Positions 17,851 to 26,242 of a stretch of 64,000 nt of DNA are shown here, piece by piece (the stretch's first letter is position 1; every line of letters starts with the position of its first letter). The position numbers were made by a program, and so were the translations under genes. Location: positions 372,001 to 436,000 of the forward strand of contig NZ_QRAI01000004.1 in NCBI RefSeq assembly GCF_014336955.1. Reading direction: 5' to 3'. The DNA is from Saccharophagus sp. K07. Lineage in GTDB: Bacteria > Pseudomonadota > Gammaproteobacteria > Pseudomonadales > Cellvibrionaceae. Below the pieces are notes generated by a model, which was not told the origin of the DNA, searched no databases, and worked only from the letters and a program-made list of their open reading frames with translations.

Positions 17851-18804
17851 ATGAACGAACAAGCCATACAATTTCGAGCACCAAATCCAGGCGTACGATT
17901 CGCAGATTTCGAAGATTTTTGTGCAGCTTACCGCCAGAGGCGCGATGCCCTGTCCTTGATCAAGCAGCTCAACCAGATGATCAAAGCCGTACAACGTCAT
18001 AGAGGTATGAGCATGGCCTTGCTGGCGGGCAGCAGCCACTTTCAAGGCGACTTCGATATTCTGCAATGCCAGGTCGAGCGACGTCTCGCCTCTCTGGAAG
18101 TCTTTGCCGCCCAAACCAACGGTCTTCTGTCGCACCGCGACAAGGTCAACCTGCATAACGCGTGGAGCACCATCCGGGCGGACTGGCAGGGGGACGATGT
18201 GATCGACAATTTCGAATTGCATTCGCACTTCATCGATCAGCTGCAAATCATGATCTCCGGCCTCGCCAAATTTTTGGAAAAGCCGGTGTCCGTCATAGTT
18301 GCGGAAAAAGCCAATTTGGAACTGCCGGATGAAGACGCGACGGCCTATCCGAAAATGTTCAAGCAGATTGAGTTGCTGAACTTCGCCGCGCGTCAGGTTA
18401 CTACCATGGCGGAACAGATCGGCCGCATTCGCGCCCTGGCCACCTACGCCGCTGCCAAAGGCATTTGCGACGATCACCACAATCGCAAATTGCGCTACGC
18501 CATCTCCACTGCGCGCGCTGCCAACGAAAAACTGCGCCACCAGGCCGAACGCCTGGAATACGTCCTCGCCGGCGCCTTGCCGTCGCTGACGATGATCAAA
18601 ACCTATGAATTGAAATTGATGTTCCTGTTCAATATCGTCGAAGCCGACGTCCTCTCCGGCGCCGCCATCAACACCACCAGCCACAACCTCTTCAAACTCG
18701 CCACCGAAATTATCGACGTGTACTTAAAAGTGGTCGATGAATCTATGGATTTGATTTCGCGTTGGAATGATGAGGATTTGGAGGGGTGGTTGTGTTTGGT
18801 GTGA
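17851..18804 (+). CDS. Stand-alone NIT-like (nitrate/nitrite-sensing type) protein
   Basis: A 317-residue, mostly helical soluble protein with no signal peptide or membrane segment. Residues about 35-60 (NQMIKAVQRHRGMSMALLAG) match the start of NIT-type sensor domains, in which an QxxRG-S-LL pattern is typical. A second helical bundle covers about 165-300 (FAARQVTTMAEQIGRIRALA resembles the second half of NIT). NIT domains usually sit outside the membrane in front of output domains, so a free-standing cytoplasmic form is unusual. Nothing nearby suggests the ligand. Its last 200 bp overlap the convergent gene at 18603-19511. Confidence 0.65.
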   Translation: MNEQAIQFRAPNPGVRFADFEDFCAAYRQRRDALSLIKQLNQMIKAVQRHRGMSMALLAGSSHFQGDFDILQCQVERRLASLEVFAAQTNGLLSHRDKVNLHNAWSTIRADWQGDDVIDNFELHSHFIDQLQIMISGLAKFLEKPVSVIVAEKANLELPDEDATAYPKMFKQIELLNFAARQVTTMAEQIGRIRALATYAAAKGICDDHHNRKLRYAISTARAANEKLRHQAERLEYVLAGALPSLTMIKTYELKLMFLFNIVEADVLSGAAINTTSHNLFKLATEIIDVYLKVVDESMDLISRWNDEDLEGWLCLV

Positions 18805-19511
18805 TTGGTAGAAACGTGTAAGGTGTTGGGATATTTCCCCTGCGCATTGGTAGGGCTATCGCAGATAGGGCGATCAATCGCGTGTAATAACGTTTTCGAT
18901 ACAACCTTGCCGGATTTAGGATCGATTTCGTTCAGGTAATGCCCATTCTTATCCGTGCTAATTAAGCGCAAGAAATTACCACACATGGCCGGCGCTGTAG
19001 CCCGGAGATCGTATGCGAAATTCCATCCCGCTGTTGGCGAATAAAATTCGCCTGCGAAGCCCGATTGTTTAAATCTGAGTGGTTTTGTGCAGGCGACCAA
19101 TGCGGCATCAAAATTCAGAACTTGGGACATGGGCTTCAATTGTGTCGACGACAATATCCAATTCGGATATTCAAGAATGTATATATTTCCATTTACGTCA
19201 TTAACAGCTGTTTGCTGGTTGAATGTGAAAACCGATTGCAGTATTTTGGGAAAGATCCAAACGCCGCTCTGATGACCCTTAAGCTGTAGGGCAGGATAAT
19301 TAACATTATCCTTGCCAATAAAAAATCCAATACTTAAGTCCGGATTGGATGCGGAGGTCAAATAAGTGCTGTCCAGATTTTTAATTTCTGCAGACTTCTG
19401 AATTTTTTGTGTCTTCGAGTCGGCAGTGGGTGGCGCATCGCTTGAGTGCGCGCAAGAAAAGGACGCAAAAACAAATGTCGCGAATAAGGCAAGTTCAAGG
19501 AAGTTTTTCAT
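18603..19511 (-). CDS. Putative lipoprotein of unknown function
   Basis: I do not recognise the family. The ATG at 19511 starts MKNFLELALFATFVFASFSC, a lipoprotein-type signal sequence with Cys at about residue 20. The mature part is rich in aromatic residues (GVWIFPKILQSVFTF, YILEYPNWIL). The last 68 codons read antisense through the end of the NIT-like gene, and their composition (Ser/Thr-rich, SKSSSFQRE) differs from the rest. The natural stop may have been lost, or the frame is simply long. A frameshift near 18800-18850 is possible. AT-rich codon use contrasts with the GC-rich neighbour. Confidence 0.5.
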   Translation of the reverse strand: MKNFLELALFATFVFASFSCAHSSDAPPTADSKTQKIQKSAEIKNLDSTYLTSASNPDLSIGFFIGKDNVNYPALQLKGHQSGVWIFPKILQSVFTFNQQTAVNDVNGNIYILEYPNWILSSTQLKPMSQVLNFDAALVACTKPLRFKQSGFAGEFYSPTAGWNFAYDLRATAPAMCGNFLRLISTDKNGHYLNEIDPKSGKVVSKTLLHAIDRPICDSPTNAQGKYPNTLHVSTNHTKHNHPSKSSSFQREIKSIDSSTTFKYTSIISVASLKRLWLVVLMAAPERTSASTILNRNINFNS

Positions 19512-19742
19512 TGTATTTATGCACGACAAATTTGGTTTTGGGTTTAAATGCTCCCTGCAAAATAAGTCTATCCCGGTCGGCGGGTTTCAAATGGATGCAG
19601 CCATGTGAAGGTTGAAGATTTGCTGGTAATCCGTGATAAAGAAGCAATCGAATCTAGTCAATTTCATCAGTTCCACTGTCTATCGTGAATTAAGGCCGAG
19701 GCCCTTTTAATTCTGAGAGGTCATTTTAGATGAACATCAACC

Positions 19743-20627
19743 CTAAGTGGCTGGTAAATGTTGATCCCCTTTTGCTTCCCTCGCCAACTCCCCCAACAAC
19801 TTTACATATTCGCTTATCTTCTTATTCAAATGCTTCCGCTGCTGTTCACTCATGTCATTCAATAACTCCGCCACTAGCTCATAACTAATCTTCTGATTGT
19901 AATCCAGAATCTGTTCCAGCTCCGGCTGCCAATTATCGGTGCGGTGGAACATCAGGCTTTTTAGTCCGTTCAAAAGTGCATTTTTATCTGTGCGTTTGGC
20001 GAGAATTTCTGCCAGGGTGTCTTCCCAGATTTTTTGTTGTTGCAGATTTAATGTCTCAAATGGTTGCAGTGATTCGCTCCATTTTTCTATTTGTTTTTTC
20101 TGTGCAGAAGACAGTGGGCCGAGCCAGTCTTGAGCGTGTTTGACAAATTCTTTGACGTATTTTTTTTGGCGTTTGCGTTCGGATATGTCGACATAATCCT
20201 CTTTATATTCGTCTCTTTCTTCCGCAACGCTGGCGAGCAATTCTTTGACTTGGGTATCGCTCAAGGTTGCCAGAACCTCCGTTGCATCAGGTAAAACGCG
20301 CTCGACGGATTGATCGACGAGCAATTGGATTTTATCGGTTTCCGCGTGAATTTCTTCGCCGGTCCAGGGGCCGGCGTTGAGCCGGCTTCGCAGTTGTTGC
20401 AGGTAATCCGCATATTGCGGCAATTGAGTGGAGCGATGCCATTGGTGGAAATCCTTGATGGCGCGTTTGGTCATTAGCTTTTGTTCGCCATGCAACTTAA
20501 CCAATCGCTGCACCTTCCATTCGATCGCCCAATCCAAAAAGTTATAAGCCATTTTGGTGGTGCAAGCAGACAGGCCGAGCAGTAAAAGGAAGATCAAGCT
20601 GTAGCGGCTCAAAGCCTTTATGCCCAT
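19743..20627 (-). CDS. DUF6279-type outer-membrane lipoprotein
   Basis: The ATG at 20627 has GGGGA upstream and starts MGIKALSRYSLIFLLLLGLS with lipobox LSAC, giving a 294-residue lipoprotein. After the Cys comes the family's typical KMAYNFLDWAIEWKVQRLV, followed by a long, highly charged helical region. The DUF6279 assignment is from memory of this pattern (Tyr-Asn-x-x-Asp-Trp near the N-terminus and a helical body). Function unknown. It is divergent from the alcohol dehydrogenase gene, with a 188-bp spacer in which I see no clear operator. Confidence 0.75.
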   Translation of the reverse strand: MGIKALSRYSLIFLLLLGLSACTTKMAYNFLDWAIEWKVQRLVKLHGEQKLMTKRAIKDFHQWHRSTQLPQYADYLQQLRSRLNAGPWTGEEIHAETDKIQLLVDQSVERVLPDATEVLATLSDTQVKELLASVAEERDEYKEDYVDISERKRQKKYVKEFVKHAQDWLGPLSSAQKKQIEKWSESLQPFETLNLQQQKIWEDTLAEILAKRTDKNALLNGLKSLMFHRTDNWQPELEQILDYNQKISYELVAELLNDMSEQQRKHLNKKISEYVKLLGELAREAKGDQHLPAT

Positions 20628-20815
20628 TGTGAAATCCCCGTGTGTTGTATATGCGTGCCGCATTATATGCGGAGCGCATTGTAATGGGTGAAGAGGTTTT
20701 GGCGTTGCTTTGCGCTCGGCTAGAAAACGCACGTTTGTGTACTCCCGTACTTACGCCGCGATTGATGTGCCCGTAAGGTGCCTGTATATAGAGCAAAAAA
20801 TACGGGGGAAGATTT

Positions 20816-21955
20816 ATGTTGGCGATGAATTATCGAGGGCCCGGTCGGGTTCGTGCGAGCCACAAGCCCATGCCGGAAATTCTGCACCCGCAAGACGCCA
20901 TAGTGCGGGTGACAGGCAGTTGTATTTGCGGATCGGATTTGCATTTGTACCACGGCAATGTGCCGGATACTCGGGTAGGTACCACGTTCGGTCACGAATT
21001 TACTGGAGTGGTCGAAGAGGTTGGCCCGGAAGTTCACAATTTAAAAGTCGGCGACAAAGTTTTAGTGCCATTTAATATTGCCTGTGGTCGTTGCGTGTTT
21101 TGCAAACAGGGACTGTTTGGTAATTGTCATGAGTCTAATCCGGAGGCGACTGCGGTCGGCGGCATTTTTGGTTATTCCCACACAGCGGGTGGTTACGACG
21201 GTGGCCAAGCGGAATATGTGCGTGTGCCTTATGCGGACGTAGGGCCGGTTATTATTCCGGATGATATGGATTTGGATGATGCAGTATTGCTGACCGATGT
21301 TGTACCCACTGGCTATCAAGCAGCGGAAATGGGCGGTATACAAGTTGGCGATACGGTGGTGATTTTCGGTGCGGGCCCTATCGGTATTATGGCTGCCAAA
21401 AGCTCCTGGTTATTTGGCGCTGGCCGGGTGATTGTGATCGATCAAGTGGATTATCGTTTGGAATTTGCCCAGCGTTACGCGCAATGCGAAGTCTACAATT
21501 TCCGTTCTATTGAAGATCCCGTCTTATTTATCAAAAAAATCACCGATAACCTCGGTGCCGACGTATGCATTGACGCTGTAGGTGCTGAGGCCGCCGGCAG
21601 CGCACTGCAGACCTTCACTGGACGCAAAACACTGATGCAGGCCGGCTCTGCCACCGCGCTGCAGTGGGCGATCAATTCCGTAAAAAAAGGCGGTGTGGTA
21701 TCGATTGTGGGAGTGTATGGCCCAACTGGCAATATGATTCCTATTGGTAATGTTTTGAATAAAGGCATAACCATTCGCGCGAACCAGACTTCCGTCAAAC
21801 GCTTATTGCCGCGCTTGATCGACCACGTGCAAAACGGCGTTCTCAATCCCAAAGAAATCATTACCCATCGAATTCCGCTGCAGGATGTAAGCGACGCCTA
21901 TCGGATTTTTTCCGATAAGTTGGATGGTTGCATCAAAACGCTGCTGATTACTTGA
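20816..21955 (+). CDS. Zinc-dependent alcohol dehydrogenase
   Basis: Medium-chain dehydrogenase of 379 residues. GroES-like catalytic domain: GSCICGSDLHLYHG carries the catalytic zinc Cys, followed by GHEFTGVVEEVG. The structural zinc loop is CGRCVFCKQGLFGNC. The Rossmann motif is GAGPIG (about residues 180-185). Length and sequence resemble formaldehyde/threonine dehydrogenase-like members, but the substrate cannot be read from sequence. GGGGGA lies seven bases before the ATG. It is followed 13 bp later by a small membrane-protein gene in the same direction. Confidence 0.88.
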   Translation: MLAMNYRGPGRVRASHKPMPEILHPQDAIVRVTGSCICGSDLHLYHGNVPDTRVGTTFGHEFTGVVEEVGPEVHNLKVGDKVLVPFNIACGRCVFCKQGLFGNCHESNPEATAVGGIFGYSHTAGGYDGGQAEYVRVPYADVGPVIIPDDMDLDDAVLLTDVVPTGYQAAEMGGIQVGDTVVIFGAGPIGIMAAKSSWLFGAGRVIVIDQVDYRLEFAQRYAQCEVYNFRSIEDPVLFIKKITDNLGADVCIDAVGAEAAGSALQTFTGRKTLMQAGSATALQWAINSVKKGGVVSIVGVYGPTGNMIPIGNVLNKGITIRANQTSVKRLLPRLIDHVQNGVLNPKEIITHRIPLQDVSDAYRIFSDKLDGCIKTLLIT

Positions 21956-21968
21956 GTCGAGGTGAGTT

Positions 21969-22604
21969 ATGACCGAACAACATAATGGGCAATCGCTGAA
22001 GGAAAAATTAAGTGCAAGAATGTCCCATATAAAAGGTTGGGGCGTAGATGCGAATCCGAAAAATGATCCGACATATCCCATGCGCAAACGCTTCGACGGC
22101 GATCATATGACTTCCTGGGGGCGCCCGGCGCAGCAACCGGGGCATGAAGATATTTTACATTCCAATGAGCGGCCGGATGTAACTCGGGTGTTCGGCACTT
22201 CTGCACCGGTTTCGGGTTTAAGCGGAATGATCCGTCGCTGCGCCTTTAAATATAGCGAAGGCCGCTTTGCACATTGGCTGTTATTGTTGGCTGCGGATCG
22301 CGTTAATATGGTGGAAGGTTTTGCGCAGGATATTTGCCATGGCCGTGCCACCAATTGCATTACTGACAAAGGCCTTAAAGCCAAATGGAAATACGACCGT
22401 AATACGGTTGTCACTCAGGCCGCTGTCGGCGTTGCAGTGGTGGGGGTACTGGCTCTAATTTGCTTGCGCCGACACCGTCTGCCGCAAAGAGGATTTGCGT
22501 TGGTGCAGCATGCTTTTCATCAACCATCGCGCCTGGAAAATTTTCTGCTCCACTCCAAGAATTTAATGGATTTATCCAGGCACTTCCTGCGCTCCAAAAT
22601 TTGA
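21969..22604 (+). CDS. Hypothetical single-pass membrane protein, cotranscribed with the alcohol dehydrogenase
   Basis: A 211-residue product with a polar N-terminal part (KEKLSARMSHIKGWGVDANP, YPMRKR, AQQPGHEDILHSNERPDVT, FGTSAPVSGLSGMIRR). One hydrophobic helix follows near residues 148-165 (AAVGVAVVGVLALICL). As I recall, related gammaproteobacterial proteins end soon after this helix. Here about 45 more residues follow (RRHRLPQRGFALVQHAF onward), which may be a frameshifted tail. Function unknown; the dehydrogenase gene ends 13 bp before it. Confidence 0.6.
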   Translation: MTEQHNGQSLKEKLSARMSHIKGWGVDANPKNDPTYPMRKRFDGDHMTSWGRPAQQPGHEDILHSNERPDVTRVFGTSAPVSGLSGMIRRCAFKYSEGRFAHWLLLLAADRVNMVEGFAQDICHGRATNCITDKGLKAKWKYDRNTVVTQAAVGVAVVGVLALICLRRHRLPQRGFALVQHAFHQPSRLENFLLHSKNLMDLSRHFLRSKI

Positions 22605-22609
22605 GATTA

Positions 22610-22630
22610 AAGAGAGCTGGATGCTCTCTT
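22610..22630. terminator. Probable bidirectional terminator
   Basis: AAGAGAGC and GCTCTCTT form an 8-bp stem around TGGAT, between two convergent genes. The stem overlaps the stop codon of the DinB gene. Confidence 0.6.
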
Positions 22631-23168
22631 AACGCCCTCCATTTTGATTTGGAATCAATAACAATAAATCCGTCGCTCCTACGTCCTTACCCATTTGCGA
22701 TAAAAGAGTTGTGGCCTGGCCGCGATGATGTGTTTGATGGTTGAAAAAATGCAAAAGAACTAAACGCAGGGGTTTTGCAGCGGGAATGCCTTTCACGGAG
22801 GAATACTGCAACACATGGTTCAAATCACTTTCGCTGAGCGATGCAATCCAATCCTGAATAGTCGCGTCCATTTTCTTTCGATGTTCCTTCATCGAAGAAA
22901 AATCATCGAACAGTACTTCATCCAAGGCGGTAGGTTTGGGCAATTGGCGTATCCATTGTAAGGCTGGAAACTGGTTTGGATGTTCGGCAAATCTTTGCAG
23001 CCAAATGCGATCGGCAACCAGAAGATGATTCAAAGTGCCAAATATCGAGCCAAAAAATGCTCCGCGATTTTCCCTTAACTCCGTTGGGGAAAGCTCTCCA
23101 GCAGTGGTGTAGAGCTTTTCATTCATCCAGGAATTGTATTCGGCGTATAAGGGGAATGGATTTTCCAT
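22629..23168 (-). CDS. DinB family protein
   Basis: Four-helix-bundle protein of 179 residues. The DinB/YfiT metal site is visible as a His in TLNHLLVADRIWL (H48) and the later pair in HFFNHQTHHRGQ. Members include metal-dependent thiol transferases and DNA-damage-induced proteins of unknown role; the reaction here cannot be named. N-terminus MENPFPLYAEYNSWMNEKLY is typical. Single gene. Confidence 0.85.
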   Translation of the reverse strand: MENPFPLYAEYNSWMNEKLYTTAGELSPTELRENRGAFFGSIFGTLNHLLVADRIWLQRFAEHPNQFPALQWIRQLPKPTALDEVLFDDFSSMKEHRKKMDATIQDWIASLSESDLNHVLQYSSVKGIPAAKPLRLVLLHFFNHQTHHRGQATTLLSQMGKDVGATDLLLLIPNQNGGR

Positions 23169-23213
23169 AGGTCTATCGGCAATACGATGAGCGATAGCCT
23201 GATGGTAGCGCTT

Positions 23214-23762
23214 TCAATAGCGGTACGCAAAATTCAGTGATGCCGCGTCCATAATGTAGTTATGGTCATTGATATAGCGGGTGAGGTCGAGATTGGCGCA
23301 ATAACGCTCGCCGCAGAAATCCAGCCCTACGCCGAAACTCGGGCTGTCTTTGCGTTCTCTTATTCGGCCGAGTGGATGGGACAGGGAATTTTGGATCCAG
23401 GTGTATCCTGCAGTTAGATAAGGGGAAAGCGCAGCTTTGTCGAAAGGCGAAACCTTTAGGTATACCCCGGCGAGATAATCCAATTTCAACGCCACGTTCA
23501 GGCTGCCGTCAGCATTCCAGGAAGGTTTCCGATCGTAATCGGTAAGACTTGTACCCAAGCGGGTTTCAAAAGTGAAGTGTTCCTGGTATTGATGCCCAAA
23601 TGTCAGCGTCAGTATGCCCATGTCGGATTCGTCCGATTTGTCATCATCTAGCTTTACATAGGCTGCTCCCAGGCTGACGTAATCCGCAGCTTCCGCCACG
23701 GCGCTCTGCGTGATTGTTTGTCCGGCGAATACCAATGCCAAAAAACAGATAAGCCTGCTCAT
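23214..23762 (-). CDS. Outer-membrane beta-barrel protein (small, OmpA-like fold)
   Basis: A 182-residue secreted protein: signal peptide MSRLICFLALVFAGQ... cut near AVAEA, then alternating hydrophobic/polar strands (YVSLGAAYVKL, GILTLTFGHQY, FTFETRLGTSL) and the C-terminal signature ending FAYRY with a terminal aromatic residue. An eight-stranded barrel is likely. Function unknown. Minus strand, downstream of the Spy/CpxP-like gene. Confidence 0.75.
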   Translation of the reverse strand: MSRLICFLALVFAGQTITQSAVAEAADYVSLGAAYVKLDDDKSDESDMGILTLTFGHQYQEHFTFETRLGTSLTDYDRKPSWNADGSLNVALKLDYLAGVYLKVSPFDKAALSPYLTAGYTWIQNSLSHPLGRIRERKDSPSFGVGLDFCGERYCANLDLTRYINDHNYIMDAASLNFAYRY

Positions 23763-23878
23763 GCGGATTCCAATTCGGGGATTATTGGTTGGGTGCTTGG
23801 ATTAAAGGTAGACGAAGAGCAGAACGGGTTCAAATAGCAGTGGAGAGAAGACTTGAAATAGGAAAAGGTAGTTTGAAA

Positions 23879-23908
23879 GCTCCGTTCCCTCGAGTAGGGG
23901 AGCGGAGC
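23879..23908 (-). terminator. Terminator-like hairpin after the Spy/CpxP-like gene
   Basis: GCTCCG (23879-23884) pairs with CGGAGC (23903-23908), with an inner CCCT/AGGG stem. Read on the minus strand it is followed by a short T-rich stretch. Confidence 0.45.
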
Positions 23909-23919
23909 GCAGGTATAAA

Positions 23920-24282
23920 TTAATCTATGTAATCCATTCCCAACCAACGGCCGTCTTTTTCGCAGTGTTTTGCCAATCCATCATTTTTATCTTTATGGGC
24001 ATCTTTGAAGGATTTGTAGCGGTCATATTCCGCTTTGCTCAGCACGGCTTTCAGTTGATCTTCTTTTTTATCGCGAAGATCACTGAGTTGATCCTTGGCT
24101 CGATCTTTAACGTCTTCTGCCTGATCTTTATAACTTTCCAAAATATCTTCCACTTGCTCTGCTTTGTCGCCTTGCAGATTCAGCGCTTTCACCAAATCCT
24201 TGTGATGTTTATCGCCGGCGAAAGCGGTAAATGGAGCTGAAATAGCCAGAGCACTGGCAAGCAATAAGACTTTAGTATTCAT
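23920..24282 (-). CDS. Small periplasmic helical protein (Spy/CpxP-like)
   Basis: A 120-residue product with a clear signal peptide (MNTKVLLLASALAISAPFTA, cut after AFA) followed by an almost fully charged helical region: KALNLQGDKAEQVEDILESY, then DQLSDLRDKKEDQLKAVLS. That layout recalls the LTxxQ/Spy-type periplasmic chaperones, but the exact LTxxQ motif is absent, so only a loose resemblance can be claimed. Confidence 0.6.
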   Translation of the reverse strand: MNTKVLLLASALAISAPFTAFAGDKHHKDLVKALNLQGDKAEQVEDILESYKDQAEDVKDRAKDQLSDLRDKKEDQLKAVLSKAEYDRYKSFKDAHKDKNDGLAKHCEKDGRWLGMDYID

Positions 24283-24374
24283 GTTTTTTCCTCTCGTTTT
24301 TATTAAAAACCTAGCAAAGCCATGAATAGCAATTTCAATGCCCGACAGGAATTTTCAGCTTTTATGGTGTGTAC

Positions 24375-24485
24375 ATGATTAATATCAGTCACACCGGAGC
24401 AAAAAATCCTACCGGAATTGGAAAATCTACAACGTCAGCGATTGACCTGACGAGACTTTGTGGTTTAGCGTGGCGAATCATTTGA
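24375..24485 (+). CDS. Possible 36-residue leader peptide before modC
   Basis: An ATG at 24375 opens a 36-codon frame (MINISHTGAKNPTGIGKSTT start) ending at 24485, 17 bp before modC. There is no good ribosome-binding site. It could be chance, a leader peptide, or the remains of another gene. I list it because modC itself lacks both a clear ribosome-binding site and its usual upstream partners. Confidence 0.25.
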   Translation: MINISHTGAKNPTGIGKSTTSAIDLTRLCGLAWRII

Positions 24486-24502
24486 TAAACGTTTAATACA
24501 GC

Positions 24503-25606
24503 ATGACGGTAGACTCCAATATCCAGGTGCGCTTTTTTCTGCAACGGTCTGCTGGGTCGAATGAAAGCGGATTTGTGCTGGATGTGGATTTGATGCTGCA
24601 AGGGCGCGGCATTACCGCGATTTTCGGCCATTCCGGTTCAGGCAAATCCACTTTTTTGCGCTGCGTGGCAGGTCTGGAGTGGCCGCAGGAAGGCAGGTTG
24701 CGGGTATTGGGCGAGGATTGGCAAACGGAGCGACTTTTTTTGCCTGCGCACCGCCGCCCCTTGGGTTATGTATTTCAAGAGGCGAATTTATTTCCTCATC
24801 TGACAGCGCAGGGAAATCTGGATTACGCCATTCGTCGTGCGGATTTGCGAGCAGGTCAACCATTTACCTTGGAACAAGTGGTCCAATTGCTCGGCATAGG
24901 CCATAGATTGCAGCAAAAGCCCCACGAATTATCCGGTGGTGAACGCCAACGTGTTGCCATTGCACGGGCCCTGTTGATTCAACCGCGCCTGTTGTTGATG
25001 GACGAACCTATGGCGTCGCTGGATGAGCAGCGTAAAGCGGAAATACTGCCCTATTTGGAACGCCTGCGCGACGAGCTTGATTTGCCTATTTTTTATGTCA
25101 GCCATTCGGTCGCAGAAGTCAGTCGCCTGGCTCATTATTTGGTGGTATTGGAAAATGGCCGCGTTAAGGCGCAGGGCCCGCTGGCGCAAGTGCTCGCCGA
25201 TATTCAAACACCACTGCCATTTGGCGAGGATTTGGGCGTGGTATTACAGGCGGAAGTGATTGCGCGCGATGCCCAGTGGCACTTGCTGCAAGTGCGTTTT
25301 GCCGGCGGTGATTTATGGGTTCGTGATGACGGCGACGCAGTGGGTAAATCGGTGCGTATACAAATATTGGCGCGCGATATCAGTTTGGCACTGCACGAGC
25401 ACAGCGATTCCAGCATTAGCAATCGTTTGCAGGGCGAGGTTGTCTCAATCGTGGAAGATCGTCATCCGGCCATGTGTCTAGTGCAAATCAAAGTCGGTGA
25501 ATCGATTTTGGTTGCGCGAATTACGCGTCGCTCTGCGGAGCAATTGGCGGTAGCGCCGGGACAGTGCTTGTGGGCACAAATTAAGTCTGTGGCACTGGTG
25601 CGTTGA
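24503..25606 (+). CDS. modC: Molybdate ABC transporter ATP-binding protein ModC
   Basis: ATPase of the molybdate importer. Walker A GHSGSGKST (about residues 42-50), Q-loop in YVFQEANLFPHL, signature LSGGERQ, Walker B LLLMDEP and H-loop YVSHSV. The C-terminal third is the molybdate-binding TOBE/Mop domain (LQGEVVSIVED onward), which distinguishes ModC from other importers. The 367-residue length fits. Unusually, modA and modB are not upstream: the preceding gene is divergent, and the next gene is tag. So this is an orphan modC unless its partners lie elsewhere. Confidence 0.85.
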   Translation: MTVDSNIQVRFFLQRSAGSNESGFVLDVDLMLQGRGITAIFGHSGSGKSTFLRCVAGLEWPQEGRLRVLGEDWQTERLFLPAHRRPLGYVFQEANLFPHLTAQGNLDYAIRRADLRAGQPFTLEQVVQLLGIGHRLQQKPHELSGGERQRVAIARALLIQPRLLLMDEPMASLDEQRKAEILPYLERLRDELDLPIFYVSHSVAEVSRLAHYLVVLENGRVKAQGPLAQVLADIQTPLPFGEDLGVVLQAEVIARDAQWHLLQVRFAGGDLWVRDDGDAVGKSVRIQILARDISLALHEHSDSSISNRLQGEVVSIVEDRHPAMCLVQIKVGESILVARITRRSAEQLAVAPGQCLWAQIKSVALVR

Positions 25607-25627
25607 GAATAAATACGGAGTCAATTT

Positions 25628-26242
25628 ATGAGTACGATCACAGGACCTGATGGCAAAGCGCGCTGTCGCTGGTGTGCGGCGACGCCGGAGTATATGCAAT
25701 ATCACGATAATGAATGGGGTTATCCGGTCAAAGATGATTACCGCTTGTTTGAAAAAATCTGTCTGGAAGGTTTTCAATGCGGATTGAGCTGGCGCACGAT
25801 TCTGGAAAAGCGGGAAAATTTCCGAGCGGCGTTCCTGCAATTCGATTTTGCCAAAATTGCGGGCTTTAAAGAGCGCGATGTGGAGCGACTTCTAAAAAAT
25901 GAAGGTATCGTTCGGCATAGAGGAAAAATCGAAGCTGTTATCAACAATGCGCAACGCGCATGCGAAATGCTGGAAAAAGAGGGATCGCTCGCGGCTTTCT
26001 TCTGGCAATTTGAACCTAAGCCTTTGGCCTCGCCACAAGTGGTTTCCACCACAGAAGAATCAGTCAAATTATCTAAAGAACTCAAAAAGCGCGGCTGGAA
26101 ATTTGTCGGGCCAACCACTGTTTACGCCTTTATGCAGGCGATGGGACTGGTCAACGATCATTTTGAGGGATGTGTGATTCGCGATAAGGTCGCCAAAGCG
26201 CGCAGGAGTTTTACACTGGAGGCGCAAATTGCAAAAGTTTGA
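25628..26242 (+). CDS. tag: DNA-3-methyladenine glycosylase I
   Basis: Removes 3-methyladenine from alkylated DNA. The 204-residue product shows the family landmarks RCRWC at the N-terminus, YHDNEWG, the FEKICLEGFQCGLSW block and GWKFVGPTTVYAFMQAMG near the end. The structural zinc Cys/His set is consistent. It follows modC by 21 bp. Its last 14 bases overlap the TTG start of the HD-domain gene, so the two are probably translationally coupled. Confidence 0.95.
   Translation: MSTITGPDGKARCRWCAATPEYMQYHDNEWGYPVKDDYRLFEKICLEGFQCGLSWRTILEKRENFRAAFLQFDFAKIAGFKERDVERLLKNEGIVRHRGKIEAVINNAQRACEMLEKEGSLAAFFWQFEPKPLASPQVVSTTEESVKLSKELKKRGWKFVGPTTVYAFMQAMGLVNDHFEGCVIRDKVAKARRSFTLEAQIAKV

Noticed and set aside
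17782-18684. Minus-strand frame of 300 codons opposite the NIT-like gene
   Set aside because: The plus-strand gene has a recognisable NIT-like pattern; the antisense frame does not resemble any family.
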